NCBI GenBank assembly: GCA_024399835.1
Contig: JAKSNK010000001.1
Span: 62,001-126,000, forward strand
DNA: 64,000 nucleotides
From: Paludibacteraceae bacterium
GTDB taxonomy: Bacteria; Bacteroidota; Bacteroidia; Bacteroidales; Paludibacteraceae
Reading direction: 5' to 3'
Shown here: one piece after another, positions 52,912-58,966 of the stretch
Position numbering within the stretch: the stretch's first letter is position 1
Layout: every line of letters starts with the position of its first letter
Translations under genes and position numbers: made by a program
Notes under the pieces: model-generated
What the model saw: the letters and a program-made list of their open reading frames with translations, nothing else
Databases searched by the model: none
Told to the model about the DNA's origin: nothing

Positions 52912-53571
52912 ATGTTTCAGGCATTCTTTTTTGATATGGACGGTGTTTTGTTTGATTCCATGCCCAATCATATTTTGGCATGGAGCGAAACATTGGCTCG
53001 ATACGGTATTCCTTTTACGGCGCGCGACTGCTATTTGAACGAAGGTCGTACCAGCCGGGATGTCATTATGCTGCTTGCCAACCGGCATCATGTGCCGGTT
53101 AGCGAAGAACAGTTGGAAGTCATATATCACGAGAAAACCGCTTCCTATCGCCGTCGGGGCGGAGGCAAACCCATGAAAGACATAGACCTTGTGCTGCATT
53201 TCCTGGAGCAGCGGCATGTTGGTATATGGGTAGTAACCGGCGGTGGACAAACCGACCTGTATGAGCAGCTGGAAGGGTTCTTTCCGGGTATTTTTCATCC
53301 CGAGAAGATGATTACCGCCTTTGATGTCAAACATGGCAAACCCGACCCTGAACCCTACTTGAAAGCATGGGAGCGCAGCCGGCTGGACAAGTCACAATGT
53401 TGTGTGGTAGAAAATGCGCCACTCGGGATTAAGGCAGGCAAGGCAGCCGGACTGTTCACCATCGGTGTCAATACAGGTGCTTTGACACGCGAAGATTTGG
53501 AACAGGCAGGGGCTGACATTGTCTTTGACAACATGGCACAACTGCACCAATGGTTATTGGCTCAGCCGTAA
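52912..53571 (+). CDS. HAD-superfamily hydrolase, beta-phosphoglucomutase-like
   Basis: 219 residues, cytoplasmic. HAD motif I is FFFDMDGVLFDSMPNH (nucleophile Asp), with an alpha-helical cap. Motif II is WVVTGGGQT (threonine). Motif III is KHGKPDPEPY, and motif IV is VVENAPLGIKAGKAAG, where an acidic pair is partly replaced (VEN instead of EDS/EDA). It could dephosphorylate a sugar phosphate to prevent build-up, or act as a mutase. It is co-transcribed with the DeoR gene (2-bp gap). Substrate unknown. Confidence 0.85.
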   Translation: MFQAFFFDMDGVLFDSMPNHILAWSETLARYGIPFTARDCYLNEGRTSRDVIMLLANRHHVPVSEEQLEVIYHEKTASYRRRGGGKPMKDIDLVLHFLEQRHVGIWVVTGGGQTDLYEQLEGFFPGIFHPEKMITAFDVKHGKPDPEPYLKAWERSRLDKSQCCVVENAPLGIKAGKAAGLFTIGVNTGALTREDLEQAGADIVFDNMAQLHQWLLAQP

Positions 53572-53609
53572 CGCCATTCTCCTGACAAATAGTATTTCTT
53601 AACAAAGCA

Positions 53610-53632
53610 AGCAGCCCTACAAGAGGACTGCT
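53610..53632. terminator. Hairpin between convergent genes
   Basis: AGCAG-C-CCT and AGG-A-CTGCT form an 8-bp stem with one mismatch and a 5-nt loop, 38 bp after the HAD stop. No T run follows directly, so it is only a weak terminator candidate. Confidence 0.35.
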
Positions 53633-53691
53633 CGCCAACAACAATACTATAAAAAACCTTTTCTTCACGGTATCAGATTTAGGTATTCCGA

Positions 53692-55662
53692 TTAGTATCG
53701 CCGTCCGATGGCATTATACATTTTGCCGTCGTGTAATATCATCAATTGCCCATTACGGATAAACTTATGTACAATCGGGGCATGGTGCGTGAATTCCAAT
53801 GCTGTTGAAACTGAACTTTCAGGTCTAACCACCCGAATGGCAGACACGCCAGTTCCCGAACCTGTCGCACGCTTGAAATAGAGTTCATTACACGATTGGT
53901 TCAGTACCACAAATGCCGTTTGATAATCCGTTTTACTCGTACCGGTTGCCAATGAAGCAGCGACATCGCCATCGTTGGCAGAAGTCATCGATATTGTCCA
54001 TGCATTATACCCACAAATATAGATGGTATCTCCCGACTGGAAATTGCCGTCTGTAAGTGATATTTTTATAGACAGGGCATTCGCTCCGATTTTCAATCCT
54101 TTGCCGTCCAAAGCTTTCATTTCATCAGGTGTCCCCTTGGCATAGGCAGCATTTTCCACCGTAAATGATTTTTCCTTGTCTGAAGTAGCGGTTACGACAA
54201 CCCCACCCGTGGCTGTTAGCGTTGTGCCGCTTCCCGGTGCAGAAGTGCCGGACATCTGCCAGGAGAAAATCACATTACCTCCAGGCGTTGGAGTAGGATC
54301 AATAATGGGATCTATGACAGGGCCAGGATCGGAGCTGCCTGACAAATTGGCATCAAATTGGATTTCCTGAGTGGAATAGATATAGTCACATGCTATTTTG
54401 AGGTCGTTGCCGTTGGCAAGTCCTGCATTGATTGTATAGGTCTGACTGCTTCCCGGCTGCAAACCTTTGAGCGAAGCGGTCGCGCGCGTGCTGCCTATGC
54501 ACATGTAGGCGTCTTTATAAATAGGTGCCACACCGTTGTTTTTAACGGTCACTTCCGTAACAGAGCCGTCTGTTTTGCATGCCGTTACGGCGAAGTGATA
54601 ACCGCAAGCCATTGACCCTTCCTTAAAGCGTGTCGTGGTGGCATATTGACCGCCTATCGCATCGTTGGCAATCATAAAAGTCAAGTGATACTTAGCGACT
54701 TCTGTCTCCCATACCATGTTGTACATGCCGGCAGGGTTCAAGAAATTCTTTTGGTCGGAACTCTTGTAATAACTGATTTCACCGCCGCAGGCGCTAAACT
54801 GATAGCGGTTTTTTCCGATGGCATCCCAGTTCTCTTCGTTGTATCCTTTTTCTCCACCCGTTGATCCCTTGTCGTGACCGTTGCACATGAACGAGTCGTC
54901 GAATACACCAAAGTGCAAATTTTTGAGAGAATTACGTTCGGTGACGGAAGATTGGTCTGTTTCCGCAGCATCGACGCTGATGCACCATGGCATTTGGTCA
55001 AATTGCGCTGCCACATGGAGCAAAAACTCCTCTTGGTAGTCCTTGCTGGGGAAATTGACACCCAAACGGAGGGATGGACCGTCGCTGATATGATATTCGC
55101 CCCAATGCCCAAAGCCGATTTCCATAATGGCGATACGGGGGTCTTTGTCGTATTTGGCGGCAAAGTCGGTATAGAACTGTTTGGCGAACCATTTCAATTC
55201 GCTATTGCTCCAGTCGGCATAATAGCATTTGCCTTCATCGCCGGTATAAGATGTCTCTTTGTAACCGGACAATGCTTTGATGTAAGCAGGTACAGCCGTA
55301 ACGCCTATTGTCTTACCGTCGGGTTGCTCACCGGGGTATTCAAACCAGAAACGCAAAATGGCTTGGTGACCGCGCCCCTTGATGGCGTTGAGAGTAGATT
55401 CCAAACTGCTCCAGTCGTATTGAATTTTGCCGTCTGAACCTTTGCCGGTAACGACATCGGAGTATTTGCAATAGGAGTACTCAAGGGCAAAAGTATTGCC
55501 GTAGTTGCTCTTTTTCTCACTTGCCAAGTCCGGCCATAATACGAGACCGGTCATGGGCTGAACCTTGTCAACCGTGCGACTTACTGCCACATCGTGCATA
55601 TTGGCTGCCTGACAAACAGACAAAGTCAATACAAAAGAAATCAATAAAAGTGTTTTTTTCAT
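53692..55662 (-). CDS. Secreted DUF4832-like protein with C-terminal tag (divergent family member)
   Basis: 656 residues from the ATG at 55662 (signal peptide MKKTLLLISFVLTLSVCQA). The longer frame to 55764 crosses the promoter and is rejected. A TIM-barrel-like domain (about 25-420) has AILRFWFEYPG, IMEIGFGHWGEYHIS in place of GFxGxWGEW, FGVFDDSFMCNGHD in place of HNDxF, and SACGGEISYY. Beta domains follow (VIFSWQMSGTSAPGSGTTLT, a common Bacteroidales start) and the tag HKFIRNGQLMILHDGKMYNA ends it. It stands alone with its own operators, 120 bp from the convergent HAD gene. A glycosidase is suspected but no activity is known. Confidence 0.8.
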   Translation of the reverse strand: MKKTLLLISFVLTLSVCQAANMHDVAVSRTVDKVQPMTGLVLWPDLASEKKSNYGNTFALEYSYCKYSDVVTGKGSDGKIQYDWSSLESTLNAIKGRGHQAILRFWFEYPGEQPDGKTIGVTAVPAYIKALSGYKETSYTGDEGKCYYADWSNSELKWFAKQFYTDFAAKYDKDPRIAIMEIGFGHWGEYHISDGPSLRLGVNFPSKDYQEEFLLHVAAQFDQMPWCISVDAAETDQSSVTERNSLKNLHFGVFDDSFMCNGHDKGSTGGEKGYNEENWDAIGKNRYQFSACGGEISYYKSSDQKNFLNPAGMYNMVWETEVAKYHLTFMIANDAIGGQYATTTRFKEGSMACGYHFAVTACKTDGSVTEVTVKNNGVAPIYKDAYMCIGSTRATASLKGLQPGSSQTYTINAGLANGNDLKIACDYIYSTQEIQFDANLSGSSDPGPVIDPIIDPTPTPGGNVIFSWQMSGTSAPGSGTTLTATGGVVVTATSDKEKSFTVENAAYAKGTPDEMKALDGKGLKIGANALSIKISLTDGNFQSGDTIYICGYNAWTISMTSANDGDVAASLATGTSKTDYQTAFVVLNQSCNELYFKRATGSGTGVSAIRVVRPESSVSTALEFTHHAPIVHKFIRNGQLMILHDGKMYNAIGRRY

Positions 55663-55735
55663 GTTGATTAAGTAATGATTGTTTCGCGAATAGATTTTTC
55701 GGTTGACGGATACGATGCCAACCGAAATTCGAGTG

Positions 55736-55743
55736 CAAAGATA
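55736..55743 (-). promoter_or_regulatory. -7 box of the divergent DUF4832 gene
   Basis: TATCTTTG on the minus strand. A TTTG stands 18 nt upstream (55765-55762), a slightly short spacing. The leader is about 70 nt. Confidence 0.6.
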
Positions 55744-55781
55744 TAAACTTTTTTCTAAAAACAAAATTTTTTTTTACTGCT

Positions 55782-55806
55782 TTTTAGCATGTTTTTTATG
55801 CTAAAA
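55782..55806. promoter_or_regulatory. Long palindrome TTTTAGCAT-N7-ATGCTAAAA
   Basis: Perfect 9-bp arms around GTTTTTT, centred 51 bp upstream of the -7 box. It shares AGCATGTTTTTTA with the operator of the DUF4832/phosphatase unit (28433-28445). Confidence 0.6.
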
Positions 55807-55827
55807 CTGCACTTTGCTGATTATCAG

Positions 55828-56523
55828 CTATTTAGTAATGTGCCTCTCGCGTTTTTTCTCTTTCGAAACCTTTCGAAAAATTTGTTCTATTACCACTTGG
55901 TCGTTTTGCACGCGAAACTCCACACAATACCCCTGATAATCCAATTTATAGATTCGGTCATCGTCTTGATAGGCGGGACGGGGGTCTTGCCGCAGTATTT
56001 CTGCCAGGTCTTCCAGCAATTTCACATCCAGTTGGTAGTTCTTGGTCGGTTCGGCAAAGCCGTTGGCGGCGTCCGCGTGTGCGTCCGAGAAGGACAAATA
56101 GGGCTTAATATCATATATAGGTGTGCCGTCCAACAGGTCTGCTCCGCTGACAATCAGATCGCCGTCCTCTATGCGCAACAGTTGCACGCTGCTCAGTCCC
56201 AAATGATTGGGGCGGAAGGGTGAACGGGTGGCAAAAACACCCATGCGTGTATTGCCGCCCAGGCGAGGGGGTCTTACCGTGAGTTTGCCGACGGTCGACC
56301 GACGGTCGAATATACAATCGTCGGACGATGGCACTTGGTTAAAACCCCAAATCAGCCACAAATAACTAAATCCGTCTATTCCGCGAATGGCATCCGGGTG
56401 ACGGTATGCCGGTTCAAAAACGATACGCGTTTCTATGTGACTTGTTTCACGCGATTGACGAGGTATGCCAAACTTGTCGGAAAAGCCGTTTCGGGCATAA
56501 GCGATAACTTGTAAATCTGCCAT
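55828..56523 (-). CDS. trmO: tRNA m6t6A37 methyltransferase TrmO (TsaA family)
   Basis: 231 residues. TrmO methylates N6 of t6A37 in some tRNAs with SAM. The single-sheet beta-barrel family signature is visible: VIAYARNGFSDKFGIPRQS at the start, IDGFSYLWLIWGF, the block RMGVFATRSPFRPNHLGLSS (about 95-114) and VSGADLLDGTPIYDIKPYL. An 11-mer repeat stretch encodes DRRSTVGK in the loop before VRPPRLGG, an apparent in-frame insertion. The C-terminus is basic, and a TTTCGAAA pair that may belong to the next gene's control region falls in its last codons. Confidence 0.9.
   Translation of the reverse strand: MADLQVIAYARNGFSDKFGIPRQSRETSHIETRIVFEPAYRHPDAIRGIDGFSYLWLIWGFNQVPSSDDCIFDRRSTVGKLTVRPPRLGGNTRMGVFATRSPFRPNHLGLSSVQLLRIEDGDLIVSGADLLDGTPIYDIKPYLSFSDAHADAANGFAEPTKNYQLDVKLLEDLAEILRQDPRPAYQDDDRIYKLDYQGYCVEFRVQNDQVVIEQIFRKVSKEKKRERHITK
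55861..55878. promoter_or_regulatory. TTTCGAAA pair upstream of the divergent DUF4832 gene
   Basis: TTTCGAAA at 55861-55868 and 55871-55878, 125 and 135 bp upstream of the -7 box. The spacing equals that of the pair at 28522-28539. Confidence 0.55.
56287..56332. repeat. 11-mer repeat (TCGACCGTCGG family) inside trmO
   Basis: GCCGACGGTCGACC, GACGGTCGAA and ATCGTCGGACGA lie in a row. The word family matches 33684-33716 and 56763-56820. Confidence 0.65.
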
Positions 56524-56540
56524 TTGGGTGAAATTTTATG

Positions 56541-56571
56541 CAAAATTACACTTTTTTTACAAAAAATGCAA
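56541..56571 (-). promoter_or_regulatory. trmO promoter
   Basis: On the minus strand TTG (56571-56569), 20 nt, TAATTTTG (56548-56541), 17 bp before the ATG at 56523. Confidence 0.6.
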
Positions 56572-56577
56572 GAAAAA

Positions 56578-56609
56578 TTTGTGTATGTCAAAAAAAAACA
56601 GTACTTTTG
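56578..56609 (+). promoter_or_regulatory. tRNA-Phe promoter
   Basis: TTTG (56578-56581), 20 nt, TACTTTTG (56602-56609), ending 23 bp before the tRNA. Confidence 0.75.
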
Positions 56610-56632
56610 CACTCGCTTTCGACAAAAAGCAA

Positions 56633-56705
56633 GGTACCTTAGCTCAGGTGGTAGAGCAATGGACTGAAAATCCATGTGTCCTTGGTTCAACTCCAAGAGG
56701 TACCA
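56633..56705 (+). tRNA. tRNA-Phe (GAA)
   Basis: Cloverleaf of 73 nt. The acceptor GGTACCT pairs with AGGTACC, followed by discriminator A. The D arm is AGCTCAGGTGGTAGAGC, the anticodon arm TGGACTGAAAATCCA with loop CTGAAAA and anticodon GAA, and the T arm CTTGG-TTCAACT-CCAAG. CCA is not encoded. It has its own promoter and terminator. Confidence 0.96.
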
Positions 56706-56715
56706 CTTCTACCGA

Positions 56716-56745
56716 AAAAGAGTCCCCATAGAGGACTCTTTTTTT
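56716..56745 (+). terminator. Intrinsic terminator after tRNA-Phe
   Basis: AAAAGAGTCC and GGACTCTTTT are perfect 10-bp arms around a 7-nt loop, running into a stretch of Ts. Confidence 0.9.
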
Positions 56746-56762
56746 GTGCAAAAACATGAGTG

Positions 56763-56820
56763 TCGGTCAAAATGACGATTTGCCAAGTGTCGGTCAACGG
56801 TCGGTCAACCCTCGGCTAAC
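56763..56820. repeat. GTCGGTCAAC-type repeats
   Basis: GTCGGTCAA appears at 56762 and 56793, followed by CGGTCGGTCAACCCTCGGCTA. The rest of the gap 56746-56945 shows no gene. Confidence 0.55.
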
Positions 56821-56945
56821 CCTTTGACCTACAAAACAACTAATATTTATTCAGTTCACGATGCACAATGCCGGTTTTCATCTTTCAGCTCTAAACGCGT
56901 ACCCCTCTATTATTTTGATTACGAACTTTTTGGGCAAATATTACA

Positions 56946-57806
56946 TTATTTCTTTTTCGGGTTTTCGTCCTTAAAGTCTATATGTGGCTGCAAGGAATCA
57001 AAGTAATCTTTGGCATTAAGAGGAGAAACGACTTTTTTGCCCGTTTGTTGCTCAAAAGCCTCGCGTGCCACTTTAGCCACCTCACCACCTCGTGCTGCCG
57101 CGTGCGCATGCTCGGACATAGATTGCGGTTGTTCTGCTTTTTCGATATTGGTAGTGGTCAACTCTGCTAACATATTCATCACCAATTCTTCATTGGTCAT
57201 ATTATCGCGCAAATTCTCCTGATGCAATCCCTTGAGGTGCTTATATTCTTTTGCTGTCAATCCTGCCCATGCCTGATAAATAATATCCGTTAAGGTAGCA
57301 TATTGTACACCTTCCTCTACACCGTGTCCGTCCCATTGGTCGGTTAGGTCTTTGCGAATCTCTATACTTTTGAGTCGTTGGTTTATCCAATTATCTGAAT
57401 ACCCCAATCGTTTGTAATCCAACAACGACATTTGAATGCCTCGCTCCGGGTCTTGCATTTGGTGCAAACGTTCAGCAGCAACAGCAGCCATCCATTGTTT
57501 GATCGGTTCTGCTTTTTTGGACGGGATAGATTGGATTATACGGAAAGCCCCCTTAAGGTCGGTACAATTCACCTGCTGTTTACCTCCGGGGGTTGGCATA
57601 GAAAGGGGGGTTACAATTTGTAACCATCCTTTAGCTAACTCTGTGTCCCGATGCTTAAGTTGTTTAATATAATTAGCAGGATTTGTACTATCTGTAAGTA
57701 TTGCTACTACATCATTAATGCAGAAAAACCACTTTTCCTGCTCGTCATCCCAGTAGGTGCGGACCTTTTGAGATTCAAATTGTTTTATTGCTTCTTGTTG
57801 TGACAT
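56946..57806 (-). CDS. BRO-N/DinD-type phage antirepressor-like protein
   Basis: 286 residues, cytoplasmic. An N-terminal BRO-like domain has RTYWDDEQEKWFFCINDVVA, PANYIKQLKHRD and QQVNCTDLKGAFRIIQSIPS. A DinD-like middle (SLLDYKRLGYSDNWINQRLK, GVQYATLTDIIYQAWAGLTA) and a basic C-terminus follow. Such proteins come from phages and islands, where they counter repressors or respond to DNA damage. It stands alone beside tRNA-Phe, with coding debris upstream, so it is probably the remnant of an integrated element. No clear promoter is seen. Confidence 0.82.
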   Translation of the reverse strand: MSQQEAIKQFESQKVRTYWDDEQEKWFFCINDVVAILTDSTNPANYIKQLKHRDTELAKGWLQIVTPLSMPTPGGKQQVNCTDLKGAFRIIQSIPSKKAEPIKQWMAAVAAERLHQMQDPERGIQMSLLDYKRLGYSDNWINQRLKSIEIRKDLTDQWDGHGVEEGVQYATLTDIIYQAWAGLTAKEYKHLKGLHQENLRDNMTNEELVMNMLAELTTTNIEKAEQPQSMSEHAHAAARGGEVAKVAREAFEQQTGKKVVSPLNAKDYFDSLQPHIDFKDENPKKK

Positions 57807-57889
57807 GATTTTTATACCGTGCGGATTATTTTTTTCTCGGGGTCGGTTAAGGTGTAGAGGTCAAGTGAGTGACATTTTTTTCGATTTTA

Positions 57890-57921
57890 TTTGCATATTT
57901 CAGCAAATTGTTGTACCTTTG
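57890..57921 (+). promoter_or_regulatory. Promoter of the possible small RNA
   Basis: TTTG (57890-57893), 20 nt, TACCTTTG (57914-57921): a full-consensus pair with no coding frame behind it. Confidence 0.7.
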
Positions 57922-57927
57922 CAGCGT

Positions 57928-58039
57928 GAATCAGAAATAAGAGATATTCTAAGGCTCCAGATATATTTTATATACTGTAAGTTTTTGTTTTTCTTGACAC
58001 CGACCGTTCCCATTGAGCCGTGGGGACGGTCATTTTTTT
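57928..58039 (+). ncRNA. Possible small RNA (~110 nt)
   Basis: Transcription from the promoter at 57890-57921 would meet a strong terminator at 58002-58039, giving about 110 nt. The body is AU-rich with the nearly self-complementary stretch ATATATTTTATATA. It has no credible reading frame and I do not recognise the class. Confidence 0.55.
58002..58039 (+). terminator. Intrinsic terminator of the possible small RNA
   Basis: GACCGTTCCCA (58002-58012) and TGGGGACGGTC (58021-58031) make an 11-bp stem with one G-U pair and an 8-nt loop, followed by A and seven Ts. Confidence 0.85.
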
Positions 58040-58136
58040 ATTTCACTAATTCTTGATACATTTCCAAAAGGCGTGCGACGCAGTCGGATTCAGTAATTTT
58101 GGTGTCACATTGTATTTTTTTGTTTTTTTTATACAT
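58038..58136 (-). CDS. Possible 32-residue peptide
   Basis: A frame MYKKNKKIQCDTKITESDCV with 12 more residues. Its start overlaps the end of a decayed upstream frame (ATGTATAA), a coupling pattern. It ends inside the T run of the opposite terminator. It may be just part of the remnant region; no function is proposed. Confidence 0.25.
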   Translation of the reverse strand: MYKKNKKIQCDTKITESDCVARLLEMYQELVK

Positions 58137-58330
58137 TACTGCCTATTTTTTGCTGCAAGGCAAAAATTTCTTTCTGACGCTCTATCTTACGAGTAAGTTC
58201 TTCCTTGTGGGCAATACTATCTACTTATGCGTTTGACCATTTTGGTAGTTCTATAACATCGGTCTATCATCACCTTATCTTCACCTTTGACAAATATGCC
58301 AGAAATTAAGTTACAACGGAGTTGCACGGA
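58129..58330 (-). pseudogene. Decayed coding remnant
   Basis: The minus strand shows protein-like stretches in different frames: KVMIDRCYRTTKMVKR, then after a frameshift DSIAHKEELTRKIERQKEIF ending ALQQKIGSNV and a stop. The last part looks like a coiled-coil C-terminus. No intact gene joins them. The rest of 57807-58522, including 58331-58522, has only short frames broken by stops. It is probably debris of the element that brought the BRO gene. Confidence 0.4.
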
Positions 58331-58522
58331 GATTCTCCGATTTTCACACACAATAGTGCTAAGATTTTTCACATCTACAAATCTACCTGCATTGCTGTGT
58401 TAATCTTTTCCCTTTCTGCCTTGTTCACTTTTTTTGTGAACATATTTCTTTGTAAACAGGCATGTTCGGTAGCACCCAAAGACCAACCATAAACTATACG
58501 GAATGACCAAACCGTGTATTTA

Positions 58523-58960
58523 TCAATCCAAATCGGTTTTGATTAGTTCAAACGACTTATTAAAAGTAAGTTCAGCACCCGACATCAGCGTAATCTCATA
58601 ATCTCGTCTATCCACACTGTATTCGCGGATACCCTGATTAGGAAAACATCGGTTGACATACGCCACAATAGCGGACGGAATCAACTCCATCGGCAACGCC
58701 TGTACCGAGTTATCCAAACTCTCTACAGCACCATTTTGGTCAAATTTCCATTCATTGCCATTGGCAAAGCGTATTTCATATTCTGTCTCAAACAGGTCTT
58801 TTTCCATTACCACAACCGCTACTGTCTCTTCAGCCGCGTAGGTCGCTACTATCGTTTGAGCCGGCGCAGGCAATTGACTCATCTGAATGATTTGCTTATT
58901 GTCGTTCGCACATGCGCACAAACTCAATATGCCAAGCAAAAGGGATAATATCTTTTTCAT
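58523..58960 (-). CDS. PepSY-like domain lipoprotein
   Basis: 145 residues. The signal ends in the lipobox LCAC (Cys18; ACANDNKQ follows). Two PepSY-like (BLIP-like) repeats read LPAPAQTIVATYAAEETVAV to YEIRFANGNEWKFDQNG, and LPMELIPSAIVAYVNRCFPN to YEITLMSGAELTFNKSF. Such periplasmic lipoproteins are common in Bacteroidales and may inhibit proteases, but their function is unknown. It is 6 bp downstream of trxB and probably co-transcribed with the ftsK-lolA-trxB set. Confidence 0.82.
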   Translation of the reverse strand: MKKILSLLLGILSLCACANDNKQIIQMSQLPAPAQTIVATYAAEETVAVVVMEKDLFETEYEIRFANGNEWKFDQNGAVESLDNSVQALPMELIPSAIVAYVNRCFPNQGIREYSVDRRDYEITLMSGAELTFNKSFELIKTDLD

Positions 58961-58966
58961 AGCGCG

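Noticed and set aside
55663..55764. Upstream extension of the divergent DUF4832 gene
   Set aside because: The 34 extra codons cross the -7 box and precede a perfect signal peptide.
58331..58522. Possible gene upstream of the PepSY gene's stop
   Set aside because: Frames such as one with YTVWSFRIVYGWSLGATEHA end after about 48 codons and lack a start or known domain.
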